Both the position numbers and the translations under genes were made by a program. From Rhodospirillales bacterium (lineage in GTDB: Bacteria; Pseudomonadota; Alphaproteobacteria; TMED109): DNA of 64,000 nt. The stretch covers positions 1 through 64,000 of the forward strand of contig JAPPED010000007.1 in NCBI GenBank assembly GCA_028824295.1, in the 5' to 3' direction. This document shows positions 8,811 through 18,652 of the stretch, one piece after another; position 1 is the first letter of the stretch, and every line of letters begins with the position of its first letter. A model generated the notes under the pieces. The model was not told where the DNA came from, ran no database searches, and saw nothing but the letters and a program-made list of their open reading frames with translations.

Positions 8811-10162
8811 ATCTGTCCCGTCTTCTGGAAGCCCGCGCCGAAGCCGGAAATCCGGTCCGTGTCGGCATCATTGGGGCCGGCAAGTTCGGCACCATGTTCC
8901 TGGCGCAGGCCCGTCGAACGCGCGGCCTCCATGTGGTCGGCATCGCCGACCTAGACGTCGGCAAGGCCCGCGCGAACTGCCGGCGAGGCGGCTGGAGCGC
9001 AGAGCAGACCGGGGCGGCGGATCTTGACCAGGCGATCAAGACCGGCACGACGCGGATTGATGACGATGCGTCGGCACTGATTGCCCATCCGGCCCTTGAC
9101 GTCCTGATCGAGGCGACCGGTGACCCCAAGGTGGGGATTCGCCACTGCCTGGCGGCGATCGACCATGGCAAGCACGTCGTCATGGTCAACGTCGAGGCGG
9201 ACGTCCTCGCGGGGCCGCTGCTCGCGAGGCGCGCCGAAGAAGCCGGCGTGGTGTACAGCCTAGCGTGGGGTGACCAACCGGCGCTGATCGCCGAGCATGT
9301 CGACTGGGCGCGGGCCTGCGGGTTCAACGTCGTTTGCGCCGGTAAGGGGACGCGCTACCACCCGGACTTCCACCGTTCGACGCCCGATACCGTCTGGGAC
9401 AACTACCACCTGAGCCAAGAAGAGGCCGAACGCGGCGGCATGAATCCCAAGATGTTCAATTCCTTCATCGACGGGACCAAGTCCGGAATCGAGATGACGG
9501 CGGTCTGCAACGCCACCGGGCTCACGCCGCAGGCTGGTGGCCTCACCTTCCCACCCTGCTCACGCTACGACCTCGCTGAACTGCTGAAGCCCGCCAGCGC
9601 AGGTGGTCTGGCCGAGCATGTCGGTACCACCGAAGTGGTGTCGTCGCTCCACCGGGACATGTCCCCGGTCAGCGATGACCTGATGGTGGGCACCTACGTA
9701 GTGATCGAAGGGGACGGCGATTACGTCCGGAATTGCTTCGAGGAGTACCGGATGCTTCCCGACAGCACGTTCCATTACGCCGCGCTCTACCGCCCCACGC
9801 ACATGATCGGGCTCGAACTTGGCATCTCGGTGGCTTCGGCAGCGCTCCGAGGGGAGCCGACCGGATCGCCGACGGGTTTCCGTTCCGACGTCATTGCCTG
9901 CGCGAAGCGGCCGCTCAAGAAGGGCGAAGTGCTGGACGGAGAAGGCGGCTACATGGTCTGGGGCCGGCAGTCCCCCGCGATCGATTCGCTGGAGTTCGGC
10001 GGGTTGCCCCTTGGCCTGGCGAGCGGCGTACCGCTGACCCGTGACATCGCCGAGGGCGAGCTCCTCCGGTGGTCCGACGCCACCGTCCAGGACACGGACG
10101 AAGCGGTCAGGACCCGCCGCGAGATGGAAGCCGCGTTCGGGAGACCCAACGAACCGGCCTAG
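8807..10162 (+). CDS. Homoserine dehydrogenase-like NAD(P) oxidoreductase with C-terminal SAF domain
   Basis: The 451-residue product belongs to the COG4091 group. It has an N-terminal Rossmann fold with GIIGAGKFG at residues 20-28, a central catalytic-type domain resembling homoserine dehydrogenase, and a C-terminal SAF-like module (about residues 355-430, ACAKRPLKKGEVLDGEGGY). Members of this group are widespread but lack an agreed reaction, so no substrate is assigned. It ends the oxidase-thrC run of overlapping genes (ATG overlaps the acetyltransferase stop). Proximity to thrC is suggestive of homoserine/threonine metabolism but does not prove it. Confidence 0.75.
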   Translation: MNLSRLLEARAEAGNPVRVGIIGAGKFGTMFLAQARRTRGLHVVGIADLDVGKARANCRRGGWSAEQTGAADLDQAIKTGTTRIDDDASALIAHPALDVLIEATGDPKVGIRHCLAAIDHGKHVVMVNVEADVLAGPLLARRAEEAGVVYSLAWGDQPALIAEHVDWARACGFNVVCAGKGTRYHPDFHRSTPDTVWDNYHLSQEEAERGGMNPKMFNSFIDGTKSGIEMTAVCNATGLTPQAGGLTFPPCSRYDLAELLKPASAGGLAEHVGTTEVVSSLHRDMSPVSDDLMVGTYVVIEGDGDYVRNCFEEYRMLPDSTFHYAALYRPTHMIGLELGISVASAALRGEPTGSPTGFRSDVIACAKRPLKKGEVLDGEGGYMVWGRQSPAIDSLEFGGLPLGLASGVPLTRDIAEGELLRWSDATVQDTDEAVRTRREMEAAFGRPNEPA

Positions 10163-10437
10163 CCGCAGACCAGGGAGGCTCCGTGCATCCGGAGTCGGAG
10201 GCCGTCGAGCCGGTTTGCGTTGGTCCCCGGTGCGGCGGCGACGCCGGTCACACGGCTGCCGACAAGGTCATCGTGACGGCCTTGGACCGCCCGTCGAACC
10301 GCATCATCGACGGCGCTCACCTGCAGCCGGCGCTGCGATTGGGTCGGGGCCGTCCAAGCGCCGCCGGACGCGCCGGCGTCCCCTCCGATGCGCACTCGGA
10401 CTGTTCTGTCGACGTCCAGTTACGGCGCCGGTGGCCG

Positions 10438-11478
10438 TCAATCCGACGGAGTGGCGGAAGGCTGGATCCGATAGACCCTGGTCGCCGTGTCGTGGAACAG
10501 TGCCCGCTTTTCGTCCTCCGAGGCGCCAGCGACGAGCCGTTTGAACGAGTTCCACAGTACCGTGTAGCTGCAGCTGACCTTGTCGACCGGGAAGTTCGAT
10601 TCAAACATGCAGCGGTTGACGCCGAACAGCTCGATCATCGTCTCGTAGTACCGCCGGGTAGCCTCCATCAACTCCCAGCTGTATGGCGGACGGCTGCGCC
10701 CGTGCCAGCCGAAGCCGTTCACCTCCATATTGATCCCCCCGAGCTTCGCCACAACGTTCGGGCATTCGGCCAGCTCTACCATTCGCTCCCGCCAGTCGTC
10801 GAAGACTTCGTCGGCACGATTCGCGTACGGCCCCACGCCGAGCGGCCCGCCAAAGTGATCGAGAATGACCGTCTGATCGGGGAACGCACGCACCAGGTCG
10901 ACGGCTTCAGACAGCTGCGGGTGGTAGCACCACAGGTCGAAGGTCAGTCCCCGGGGTGCCAGGTGCCGGAAGCCGGCGCGAAAGGCGTCGCTCGCCATCA
11001 GGCCGGGCGGGGGCGCCGCACGGGCGATCGGAGTTTCGGGACTCTCGTCCCAGGCAACCACGTGGCGGATGCCGCGGAAGCGCGCCGGGCTGGCCGCAAT
11101 CTGCGCATCCAACGTGGCCGCTACCCCGTCGCCCTCGTCGAGAGGGGCCGTCCCGACGATGGCGGCGGCAATCTGAGTCTCCCCATAGAGCCCGGATGCC
11201 GCCATGGCCGCAAGGCCGTTCACGAACTCCGTCTCCCCTACGACCCGCGTGCGTGGCGTCCCTCCACACCGATACATTGCCCCGCACTCGACGTAGACCG
11301 TGCTGACCACCCGGTGGCCGCCGCCAAGGTCCGTCAGGATCTCATCCAGCAGATAGCGGGGCTGGACCATCACATCGCGACGGTCCCAGAAGTGATGATG
11401 GGGATCACAGATCGGCAGCTCAGGCTCCAGTGCCTGTTCCTGGACCAGGTCGAGCCAGTCGGCGTTCTTCGCTTGCAT
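10438..11478 (-). CDS. Amidohydrolase family protein (COG3618 lactonase-like)
   Basis: This 346-residue metal-dependent TIM-barrel hydrolase belongs to the amidohydrolase-2 group, which includes L-fuconolactonase and 2-pyrone-4,6-dicarbaxylate hydrolase relatives. It shows the metal-binding HHHF in ICDPHHHFWD near the N-terminus, a VILDHFGGP strand with the third histidine, and MFESNFPVDK containing a late conserved acidic/Phe segment. The substrate is unknown. It is monocistronic or loosely linked to nnrS, which ends 172 bases upstream. The 275 bases between its 3' end and the preceding gene hold no convincing frame. Confidence 0.85.
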   Translation of the reverse strand: MQAKNADWLDLVQEQALEPELPICDPHHHFWDRRDVMVQPRYLLDEILTDLGGGHRVVSTVYVECGAMYRCGGTPRTRVVGETEFVNGLAAMAASGLYGETQIAAAIVGTAPLDEGDGVAATLDAQIAASPARFRGIRHVVAWDESPETPIARAAPPPGLMASDAFRAGFRHLAPRGLTFDLWCYHPQLSEAVDLVRAFPDQTVILDHFGGPLGVGPYANRADEVFDDWRERMVELAECPNVVAKLGGINMEVNGFGWHGRSRPPYSWELMEATRRYYETMIELFGVNRCMFESNFPVDKVSCSYTVLWNSFKRLVAGASEDEKRALFHDTATRVYRIQPSATPSD

Positions 11479-11650
11479 GAGCCTGATTTCCCCAATGATG
11501 TGGCCGAAACGGCAGGAACGGCCAGTCTACAGGGGGTGCAGGAGCCGGCCGTTCGCAGGAACGCGGTCGGTCCGATACCGCTCGGCCCGACGTTCGGCAC
11601 GCCCCGGCGTGCGGTCAGCGGCCCCACCTGGGGGAGGACTCGGAACGTTG

Positions 11651-12937
11651 CTACGCCGCCCGGCGCGGCGCCAGGAGCATCGGCCCGTACGCGACGGCGT
11701 AGCCGAGGAAGGCGGCAATCCATGCGACAGCCGCCACCGATGACAGCAGCGGACTCCACGCTGGCAACAGGGGGGCGGCGATCCGTGTCGCGGCCGCCAG
11801 CAGGACCGACAGGTAGATGATCACCGTGGCCGGCGAAGCTCGAAGGGGCCGTCCGGTGTGGCCAAGGCTTGCCCGCGTCATCACCGCCAAGGTCATGGTG
11901 CCGAAGGCACCCACCGTCCAGGCGTGGACCGCGGCGCGATGGACGTCCTCCAGTTCCGCGATCAGGGCGAGCCCGGCCAGCGCGAACCCGACCGGCACGA
12001 ACAGATACGCCCCGTGCAGGACCGCGACCAACGGGTCGGCCACGGTCCGGTGCGGTCGCCAGCGCAACTGCCGGACCAGGTGCAGGCCGGCCGACCCCAG
12101 CAGGATCACGCCGACGATGGCGGCCGGGACGATCCAGCCATCCACGACCCACAGCGCGAGCCCCAGCGCGCCGATCCCGACCACGACCGAATCGTACCGT
12201 GCGTGCGGGGCCGGCATCACCGTCTCGCCGCGCGCCTCCAGCCAGTTCGCCGTAAAGCTGGGAACGATCCGGCCCGCAACCAGCGTCAGCAGCAGGAGCA
12301 CCGACGCGATGGTCATGCGAGTGCCGATCGCTGGATCGCCGCCACGCCAGACGGCCCAGGAATAGACCGCGTGCGAGGCAGCAAATGCGGCCAGGAGGCC
12401 CACGACCTTCAGGTTTCGCCAGTTGCCGCCAGCAACAATTTCCCGTCCCGCGACAGCCGTGACCGCCACGAGGAACGCGGTGGACAGGCCCGCCGCAGGG
12501 GCATACCCGATCAGGGGCGATAGGTTGACCGCGAGGCGTCCGACAACCCACAACCCCAGCAAGGCGAGGAGGAGCCAACCCGACACAGGCGGGCGACGTG
12601 TCCAGCCAGGGATGGCCGTGAACAGGAAACCGGTGATGGCCGCAGCCACGTAGCCAAACAAGAGTTCGTGAGCGTGCCACGCGACGGGCGGAAACGCGGT
12701 CGGGAGGTCCAGGAATCCCCGTAGCCACGCCAGCCAAAGGCCCATCAGGAGCGCGGCGTACAGCGATCCGAACAGGAAGAACGGCCGGAAACCGAAGCTG
12801 AGCAGGGGCGGCCCCGGCCGGGCGCCGGCCTGCTTCCCGGCTGAGGCCAGTGGTTTCACGATGGCGGAGGGCAGCCGCTGGCGCCCGGGCCGGGAGGTCG
12901 CATGCTTCCTCTCAGCGATGTCACGGATGGAGAGCAA
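11651..12937 (-). CDS. nnrS: NnrS family heme-copper membrane protein
   Basis: NnrS proteins are roughly 12-helix inner-membrane proteins with heme and copper that help cells tolerate nitric oxide and nitrosative stress. The 428-residue product has the diagnostic LLSFGFRPFFLFG opening, AWHAHELLFGY, IPGWTRRPPV, the AVHAWTVGAFGTMTLAVMTR helix and GHTGRPL. The frame opens with a TTG at 12937. An in-frame GTG at 12859, nearer the conserved part, is an alternative. No nitric oxide reductase or nitrite reductase gene lies nearby. Confidence 0.9.
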   Translation of the reverse strand: MLSIRDIAERKHATSRPGRQRLPSAIVKPLASAGKQAGARPGPPLLSFGFRPFFLFGSLYAALLMGLWLAWLRGFLDLPTAFPPVAWHAHELLFGYVAAAITGFLFTAIPGWTRRPPVSGWLLLALLGLWVVGRLAVNLSPLIGYAPAAGLSTAFLVAVTAVAGREIVAGGNWRNLKVVGLLAAFAASHAVYSWAVWRGGDPAIGTRMTIASVLLLLTLVAGRIVPSFTANWLEARGETVMPAPHARYDSVVVGIGALGLALWVVDGWIVPAAIVGVILLGSAGLHLVRQLRWRPHRTVADPLVAVLHGAYLFVPVGFALAGLALIAELEDVHRAAVHAWTVGAFGTMTLAVMTRASLGHTGRPLRASPATVIIYLSVLLAAATRIAAPLLPAWSPLLSSVAAVAWIAAFLGYAVAYGPMLLAPRRAA

Positions 12938-13114
12938 TCCCGAGACCGGAGACGGGAGACGGGTCTGGACGCCGCGTCACTGGTCCAGGCGGGACTACGG
13001 CCGAGTTGAGCCGCACCTGCGGGTGCCGGCGAGGCTTGGTAACGCTTGTCGCGCCCTGATGCCCGGGGCAAACCGCAGAGACCGCCGGCGCGAGGTCAGC
13101 GCCCCTCGCCGCCC

Positions 13115-13720
13115 TCAGGCGTTCCCGGCCGTCGGCGAGATTCGATAAGGGTCGACCGGCTGACCCGACGCGGTATCCCCGATGCCGCCGATCGCTCGTT
13201 CCCACTTTGCCGAATGATCCGCCGAAAACACCAGGTCCTCGTCGGCCGCCACGTTGAGCCAGGAGTTCTGCATGATCTCGTGATCCAGCTGACCTGGTCC
13301 CCAACCTGCATAACCAAACAGGATCAGGGCCCGCCGTGGTCCGCCGCCGCTGGCGATTTCCCGGAGCACGTCCACGCTTGATGTCAGCAGAATGGAACTC
13401 CCGACGCGCTGCGAATTCTCGTACTTCAGGTCATCGGTGTGCAGGACGTACCCGCGGTTCAGCTCGACCGGACCGCCCATGTGAATCTGCACCTTTTCCG
13501 CCGCGTCGGTACCTTCGATGTTCAAATCGTTCAAGATCTTGTCGAACCGTGGCGAATCGGCCGGGCGGTTGACGACCAATCCGACAGCGCCTTCGGCCGC
13601 ATGCGAACAGAGATACACGACCGCCCGCTCGAAAAACATATCCGTCAGCGACGGCATGGCCACCAACAGCTGGCCGGCGAGGTGTGACTGGTCCGAATTC
13701 TCTGACGGTGTCTGCGACAT
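13115..13720 (-). CDS. YqgE/AlgH family protein (UPF0301)
   Basis: This 201-residue protein belongs to the widely conserved YqgE/AlgH family, once linked to alginate regulation in Pseudomonas but without a proven activity. Signatures are HLAGQLLVAMPSLTDMFFERAVVYLC at the N-terminus, GLVVNRP, MGGPVELNRGYVLH, and FGYAGWGPGQLDHEI. It is divergent from the SDR gene at 13838, so the 117 bases between them should hold both promoters. Upstream of nnrS in the same direction, it is separated from it by 177 bases. Confidence 0.93.
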   Translation of the reverse strand: MSQTPSENSDQSHLAGQLLVAMPSLTDMFFERAVVYLCSHAAEGAVGLVVNRPADSPRFDKILNDLNIEGTDAAEKVQIHMGGPVELNRGYVLHTDDLKYENSQRVGSSILLTSSVDVLREIASGGGPRRALILFGYAGWGPGQLDHEIMQNSWLNVAADEDLVFSADHSAKWERAIGGIGDTASGQPVDPYRISPTAGNA

Positions 13721-13837
13721 GGGTCAACGCTATTCTTTGTGGGGCCGCTCCGCAACGCACCCGGCGCCGCGGCCGGGAACCCGGCCCGGCGGCGATCGCC
13801 GGCAGAGGCGCGACGGTCCCTCTCAGGAGATTCACGC

Positions 13838-14512
13838 ATGCCCCGCACAGTGATCACCGGCGCAAGCCGCGGCATCGGGCACGCCCTCACCATCGAGCTC
13901 GCTAGGTGCGGTCACGACGTCCTTGCCCTTTGCCGGAAACCGGCGGAAGTCACCGGGCTCGCCGATGTCGACGGCGTCACCGTGCGGGGGCTCGATGTCG
14001 CCAGCCCGGTCGCCATGCATTCGTTTGCAACCAGTCTCGACGGTACGATCGATATTCTCGTCAACAACGCGGGGATTGCGGGCGGCAAACTTCGAGACAA
14101 CCTGTCCGAAGCAGACTTCCAGATGGCCGATGACGTGTTCCGCGTGAATGCGGTCGCACCCCTCCTGCTGACACGTCTCCTCGCGGACCGGCTCCCTCCC
14201 GGTGCCCTGATCGTGAACGTGACCTCGATCATGGGGTCCAACGCGGCCAACACGTCGGGCGGCATGGCGATCTACCGGGCCAGCAAGGCAGCCCTCAACA
14301 GCATCACCCGAACGCTGGCGGCGGAACTGGGCCCGAAGGACGTGACGGTGCTGGCCGTGCATCCGGGTTGGGTGCGGACCGATATGGGCGGTCCGTCCGC
14401 GAACATCGACACGGAAACGTCAGCCCGTGGCATCGCGCAGGTGATCGCCGATGCCGACCCTTCGCAGAACGGCACCTACCTCGACTGGAAGGGTGATTCG
14501 CTGCCCTGGTGA
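13838..14512 (+). CDS. Short-chain dehydrogenase/reductase (classical SDR)
   Basis: This 224-residue cytoplasmic NAD(P)-dependent oxidoreductase has the cofactor motif TGASRGIG near the N-terminus, LVNNAG in the middle, and the catalytic Tyr-x-x-x-Lys as YRASK. It resembles the sniffer/carbonyl-reductase-like SDR group of short length (VTSIMGSNAANTSGGM, HPGWVRTDMGG). The ATG at 13838 has a CAGGAGA ribosome-binding sequence eight bases before it; a longer in-frame opening at 13739 is not needed. It converges with ureG with only 11 bases between stops. Substrate unknown. Confidence 0.88.
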   Translation: MPRTVITGASRGIGHALTIELARCGHDVLALCRKPAEVTGLADVDGVTVRGLDVASPVAMHSFATSLDGTIDILVNNAGIAGGKLRDNLSEADFQMADDVFRVNAVAPLLLTRLLADRLPPGALIVNVTSIMGSNAANTSGGMAIYRASKAALNSITRTLAAELGPKDVTVLAVHPGWVRTDMGGPSANIDTETSARGIAQVIADADPSQNGTYLDWKGDSLPW

Positions 14513-14523
14513 CGAAGCGGTGC

Positions 14524-15138
14524 CTAACGCTCTGTCGTGAGGCCCCCCGCCTCCACGATGAATTCCGCCACCGCGCGGACGCCCTTGCCGTGCTTCACCT
14601 GCGCGAACAGGAAGGGGCGTGAACCGCGCATCCGTTTCGTATCACGGTCCATCACCTCAAGGTCCGCGCCAACCAGCGGCGCAAGATCGGTCTTGTTGAT
14701 GATCAGCAGGTCGGATCGGGTGATTCCAGGGCCGCCCTTGCGCGGAATCTTGTCGCCCGCCGAGACATCGATCACGTAGAGGGTCAGGTCGGCGAGTTCC
14801 GGCGAAAACGTCGCTGCGAGATTGTCGCCGCCGGATTCCACGAACACCACGTCGAGGTCGGGGAATTCGGCCTCCAGTTGCGCGATCGCCGCCAAATTCA
14901 TCGAGGCGTCCTCGCGAATCGCGGTGTGGGGACATCCGCCGGTCTCGACCCCCTGGATCCGTTCCGGGGTGAGCGCCCCGGAGCGGGTCAGGAACTCGGC
15001 ATCCTCACGGGTGTAGATGTCATTCGTGATGGCCGCAATGTCGTAACTGTCGCGCATCGCCTTGCACAGGCCGTCCAGCAAGGCCGTCTTGCCGGAGCCG
15101 ACGGGCCCGCCGATGCCCACGCGGAACGGTGTGGTCAT
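14524..15138 (-). CDS. ureG: Urease accessory GTPase UreG
   Basis: UreG is the GTPase that, with UreF, UreD and UreE, inserts nickel and carbamylates the urease active-site lysine. The 204-residue product has a P-loop GGPVGSGKT at residues 10-18, the metal-binding Cys-Pro-His in [15 protein letters not shown], and NKTDLAP for guanine recognition. The start is the ATG at 15138, which overlaps the ureF stop by four bases; earlier in-frame methionines belong to antisense of ureF. It is the last gene of the urea operon. Confidence 0.96.
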   Translation of the reverse strand: MTTPFRVGIGGPVGSGKTALLDGLCKAMRDSYDIAAITNDIYTREDAEFLTRSGALTPERIQGVETGGCPHTAIREDASMNLAAIAQLEAEFPDLDVVFVESGGDNLAATFSPELADLTLYVIDVSAGDKIPRKGGPGITRSDLLIINKTDLAPLVGADLEVMDRDTKRMRGSRPFLFAQVKHGKGVRAVAEFIVEAGGLTTER

Positions 15139-15806
15139 GATCGGAATAACCTCGTGTATTGGGTTTCGTGCCGGATGGACGTCCAGTCCACGGCGACTGC
15201 TGCGGAGCCGATGTCGTCCAACGATCGGCCGAGCGCCTCGTCCGTTGCCTGGAGGACGTCCGCTTCGAGATCGGCCAGAATGCGCTGCCCGGCGACCTGT
15301 CCGAGCGGGATCAGCCGAATCCCGGCGGACACCAGGTTCGCCGTCACTGCATGGAGGTAGGCGGCCAGCCCCTCCCGAACCGGGATGTCCTCCCGGGCGA
15401 CAGCGGCGGCGACGCTGATCGGATATACCGGCGGCGGGTGCCCGTCCGCCGAACCGTCGCCGTTCCACGCCGCTGCAACCGTATCCGCGAAGGCGGTGCC
15501 CTGTGCGGTGGTCTCGGCCGCGATCTCGAACGTGCCGCGCATGGCCCGGCCCAGCGCTCCCACCGCGGCCAGGCGCTCGGCGTCACCGCACCGGACCGCG
15601 TGCCAGGTCTCCCGGTAGAGATCGGCATCGACGCGCGCGGCGCCAAACCGGAGAATGCCGCGTACCCACGTTGCCAGCGTGTCCTGGTCGTGGACCAGTC
15701 CGGCCTCGACGGCATACTCGATGCCGTGCGAGTACGCGTAGGCACCGACCGGGAACGACGGTCCGAGCCATGCCATCAGGCGGATGATGCGCCGATCGGC
15801 TTCCAC
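15135..15806 (-). CDS. ureF: Urease accessory protein UreF
   Basis: UreF acts with UreD and UreG in the nickel-loading complex and is thought to gate GTP hydrolysis. The 223-residue product starts at a GTG placed so that the family N-terminus is intact ([25 protein letters not shown] aligns with the usual LLRLLQLxSPxLPVGAFSYSxGLE). [11 protein letters not shown] and the C-terminal [14 protein letters not shown] are also typical. The start lies eight bases after the ureE stop. A later ATG inside the conserved block would truncate it. Confidence 0.92.
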   Translation of the reverse strand: MEADRRIIRLMAWLGPSFPVGAYAYSHGIEYAVEAGLVHDQDTLATWVRGILRFGAARVDADLYRETWHAVRCGDAERLAAVGALGRAMRGTFEIAAETTAQGTAFADTVAAAWNGDGSADGHPPPVYPISVAAAVAREDIPVREGLAAYLHAVTANLVSAGIRLIPLGQVAGQRILADLEADVLQATDEALGRSLDDIGSAAVAVDWTSIRHETQYTRLFRS

Positions 15807-15814
15807 ACCCGGAG

Positions 15815-16282
15815 CTACCCGCGGTCTTCCCCGGGATCGGACGCGGCGTGCGCGTACGCGCCCGCTTCCGGCGAAAACGGGGCTTGCCGCCGTCGCGTGG
15901 CAGCACCCAGCCCCTCCGCCATCCCGGCCAATACGTGGTCGTCCTGAATCCTGAGACCCCCGTCCGCCAGCACTTGCAGCGGGGCATGGCGATTGCCGAT
16001 GTGCCATGCCACCCTGGCCGCGTGCGCCGCCGATTCGCAGCGGATGTCGACGACCGGTTCGGGAGCCGCCCGGACCAGCACCGCGCCGCCGTCGGCGAGC
16101 GTCAGTCCATCACCGTCCCGCAGTCGGGGCACGGTCTCCAGTTCGAGGAGCAGCGGTTCGCCGTCATCGCCGCGGAGCCGCCCACGGCGACGCTGTCGAT
16201 CGTCGTGCGTCAGCGTCACCGACGGCCCCCCCGGCGGCGGTGTCCAGGCGCCGTGGCGCAGCACCGCGATCGCGCGTCGCAT
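15815..16282 (-). CDS. ureE: Urease accessory nickel chaperone UreE
   Basis: UreE is the dimeric metallochaperone that carries nickel to the urease activation complex. The 155-residue product has the N-terminal peptide-binding-like domain (LTHDDRQRRRGRL) and the metal-binding domain with the conserved GNRH followed by APLQV. It lacks the His-rich C-terminal tail of the Klebsiella type, as many homologues do, and ends in a short AHAASDPGEDRG tail. It sits 14 bases after ureC and eight before ureF. Confidence 0.9.
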   Translation of the reverse strand: MRRAIAVLRHGAWTPPPGGPSVTLTHDDRQRRRGRLRGDDGEPLLLELETVPRLRDGDGLTLADGGAVLVRAAPEPVVDIRCESAAHAARVAWHIGNRHAPLQVLADGGLRIQDDHVLAGMAEGLGAATRRRQAPFSPEAGAYAHAASDPGEDRG

Positions 16283-16296
16283 CGCCGTCGTCGCAC

Positions 16297-18003
16297 TCAG
16301 AAGAGAAAGTAGCGCTGGGCCATCGGCAATCGGGTTGCCGGCTCGCAGGTCAGCAGCGCTCCGTCAGCGCGGACCTCGTACGTCTCCGGGTCGACGTCGA
16401 TCGCCGGGCAGAGATCGTTCAGCACCATGTCCTTCTTGCCGAGCGCACGGGTACCCGACACCGCCACCAACCGCTTCGTCAGTCCCAGTTCGCCCAGTCC
16501 GTCCTCCAGGCCCGCCTGCGAGACGAACGTCACCGATGACGCAGACCGGGCTCGACCCAGCGCCGCGAACATCGGGCGGTAGTGCACGGGCTGCGGCGTG
16601 GGAATCGACGCGTTCGGGTCCCCCATCGCCGCCGCGGCGATCGCTCCTCCCTTGAGCACGAGATCGGGTTTGACGCCGAAGAACATCGGCTTCCACAGCA
16701 CCAGGTCGGCCAGCTTGCCCACCTCGACCGAGCCGACCTCGCCGTCGATCCCGTGCGTCCGGGCCGGATTGATCGTGTATTTCGCGATGTAGCGCCGCAC
16801 CCTGAAGTTGTCGTTGTCGCCGCGCTCCTCCGGGAGTCGGCCGCGCTGCTGCTTCATCTTGTCGGCGGTCTGCCAGGTCCGGACAATGACTTCGCCGACC
16901 CGACCCATGGCCTGACTGTCGGAGGCGATCATCGAGAACGCCCCGAGATCGTGCAGGATGTCCTCCGCCGCGATGGTCTCGCGCCGAATGCGGCTCTCCG
17001 CAAAAGCCACGTCCTCCGGAATGTTCGGGTCCAGGTGATGGCACACCATGAGCATGTCGAGGTGCTCGTCGACGGTGTTCACGGTGAACGGACGGGTGGG
17101 ATTGGTGCTGGACGGCAACACGTTGGGCTCACCACAAAGCCTGATGATGTCCGGCGCATGGCCGCCGCCGGCCCCTTCGGTGTGGAACGCATGAATGGTG
17201 CGGTTCCGGAACGCGGCCGTCGTGGTCTCGAGGTAGCCCGACTCGTTCAGCGTGTCGGTATGGATCGCGACGCCGATGTCCCACTCGTCGGCGACGGACA
17301 GGCACGTGTCGATGGCCGCGGGCGTGGTACCCCAGTCCTCGTGCAGCTTCAGGCCGCAGGCTCCGGCGCGCACCTGCTCGACCAGCGCCGTCGGCTCGGA
17401 GGCGTTCCCCTTGCCGTAGAAGCCCAGATTGACGGGCAGCTCCTCCGCGGCCTCCAGCATGCGTGCCAGGTGCCAGGGCCCCGGCGTGCACGTCGTCGCA
17501 TTCGTCCCTTCGGCAGGACCCGTGCCGCCGCCCAGCATCGTGGTGACACCCGAGTAGAGGGCATCGTCGACCTGCTGCGGGCAGATCCAGTGAATGTGCG
17601 CATCAATGCCGCCGGCGGTCAGGATGCGGCCCTCGCCGGCGATCGCCTCGGTGCCCGGCCCGACGACGATGTCCACGTTCGGCTGCGTATCCGGATTGCC
17701 GGCCTTGCCGATTGCGGCGATCCGTCCATCGCGAAGGCCCACGTCCGCCTTGACCACTCCCCAGTGATCGACGATCAGGGCGTTCGTGATCACGGTGTCC
17801 ACCGCACCAGCCGCACGGCCGGCAGATCCCTGGCCCATGCCGTCGCGGATGACCTTGCCGCCGCCGAACTTGACCTCCTCGCCGTACACGGTCCGATCGG
17901 CTTCCACCTCGACGAACAGGTCGGTGTCGGCCAGCCGGACCCGGTCGCCGACCGTCGGCCCGTACATGGCGGCGTAGGCCGCCCGCTCGATGGAAAATGG
18001 CAC
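16297..18003 (-). CDS. ureC: Urease subunit alpha (catalytic)
   Basis: This 568-residue subunit contains the binuclear nickel centre that hydrolyses urea to ammonia and carbamate. All expected active-site residues are visible: His136 and His138 (HIHW), the carbamylated Lys219 in GLKLHEDWG, His221, His248, His274 in [15 protein letters not shown], the mobile-flap Cys321/His322 in MVCHHLDP, and Asp362 in [11 protein letters not shown]. The length is that of the normal separate alpha subunit, so gamma and beta are not fused. It lies three bases after ureB. Confidence 0.98.
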   Translation of the reverse strand: MPFSIERAAYAAMYGPTVGDRVRLADTDLFVEVEADRTVYGEEVKFGGGKVIRDGMGQGSAGRAAGAVDTVITNALIVDHWGVVKADVGLRDGRIAAIGKAGNPDTQPNVDIVVGPGTEAIAGEGRILTAGGIDAHIHWICPQQVDDALYSGVTTMLGGGTGPAEGTNATTCTPGPWHLARMLEAAEELPVNLGFYGKGNASEPTALVEQVRAGACGLKLHEDWGTTPAAIDTCLSVADEWDIGVAIHTDTLNESGYLETTTAAFRNRTIHAFHTEGAGGGHAPDIIRLCGEPNVLPSSTNPTRPFTVNTVDEHLDMLMVCHHLDPNIPEDVAFAESRIRRETIAAEDILHDLGAFSMIASDSQAMGRVGEVIVRTWQTADKMKQQRGRLPEERGDNDNFRVRRYIAKYTINPARTHGIDGEVGSVEVGKLADLVLWKPMFFGVKPDLVLKGGAIAAAAMGDPNASIPTPQPVHYRPMFAALGRARSASSVTFVSQAGLEDGLGELGLTKRLVAVSGTRALGKKDMVLNDLCPAIDVDPETYEVRADGALLTCEPATRLPMAQRYFLF

Positions 18004-18006
18004 GGC

Positions 18007-18318
18007 CTAGTCCTCCAATGGGCCTTGAACCCGGGCATTGAACCCGCGGACGATCCGAGCGCCGGCGTAGGGAATGAGCTGCGCCTCGCGCCGCTGGCCC
18101 GGCTCGAACCGCATCGCGGTCCCGGCTGGAATGTCGAGGCGGCGGCCCCGTGCCGCATCGCGGTCGAACTCGAGCGCGGTGTTGACCTCGAAGAAGTGGT
18201 AGTGCGAGCCGACCTGGATCGGCCGGTCGCCGGTGTTGGCCACCGTGATCGTGATGGTGTCGGCCTCTGCGTTGAGGAGCAGCGACCCGGGCGCGGTAAT
18301 GATCTCACCGGGAATCAT
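18007..18318 (-). CDS. ureB: Urease subunit beta
   Basis: This 103-residue beta subunit is part of the (alpha-beta-gamma)3 urease core. It has the opening MIPGEII, the [21 protein letters not shown] signature, and [10 protein letters not shown] followed by the [12 protein letters not shown] end. Its start overlaps the 3' end of ureA by 14 bases, and ureC begins three bases after its stop, as in other three-subunit ureases. Confidence 0.97.
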   Translation of the reverse strand: MIPGEIITAPGSLLLNAEADTITITVANTGDRPIQVGSHYHFFEVNTALEFDRDAARGRRLDIPAGTAMRFEPGQRREAQLIPYAGARIVRGFNARVQGPLED

Positions 18319-18637
18319 CGGTCATCTCCCGATTGCAGCGGATGGGCTGGTGCACGGTGACCAGCTTGGTACCGTCGGGGAACGTGGCCTCGACCTGGAT
18401 CTCGGGGATCATGTCGGCGACGCCCTCCATGACCTGATCGCGGCGCAGGACGCCGGTCCCGTCGCGCATCAGGTCCGCGACGGAAGCTCCGTCCCGCGCG
18501 CCCTCCACGATGTAGTCAGTGATAAGGGCGACCGCTTCTGGATAGTTCAGCCGGACGCCACGCTCGAACCGTCGGCGCGCGACGATAGCGGCCATGGCAA
18601 TGAGCAGCTTGTCCTTTTCCCGCGGCGAAAGATTCAT
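18305..18637 (-). CDS. ureA: Urease subunit gamma
   Basis: This 110-residue gamma subunit of urease has the family opening [20 protein letters not shown], the [21 protein letters not shown] helix and the [28 protein letters not shown] ending. A ribosome-binding GGAGGA lies directly upstream of the ATG. It starts 15 bases after ureD and overlaps ureB by 14 bases. Confidence 0.97.
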   Translation of the reverse strand: MNLSPREKDKLLIAMAAIVARRRFERGVRLNYPEAVALITDYIVEGARDGASVADLMRDGTGVLRRDQVMEGVADMIPEIQVEATFPDGTKLVTVHQPIRCNREMTDDSR

Positions 18638-18652
18638 CCATGTCCTCCCGAA

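Noticed and set aside
10163-10437. A possible 78-codon minus-strand gene between the SAF-domain gene and the amidohydrolase
   Set aside because: No recognisable similarity or ribosome-binding site, and a composition typical of random GC-rich frames.
10069-11820. A 583-codon plus-strand open frame
   Set aside because: It is antisense to the amidohydrolase, which has clear motifs. Long shadow frames are expected at this G+C content, and its own translation has no domain-like pattern.
16582-18360. A 592-codon plus-strand open frame opposite ureC and ureB
   Set aside because: ureC carries every active-site residue on the minus strand; the antisense product is Arg/His-rich noise.
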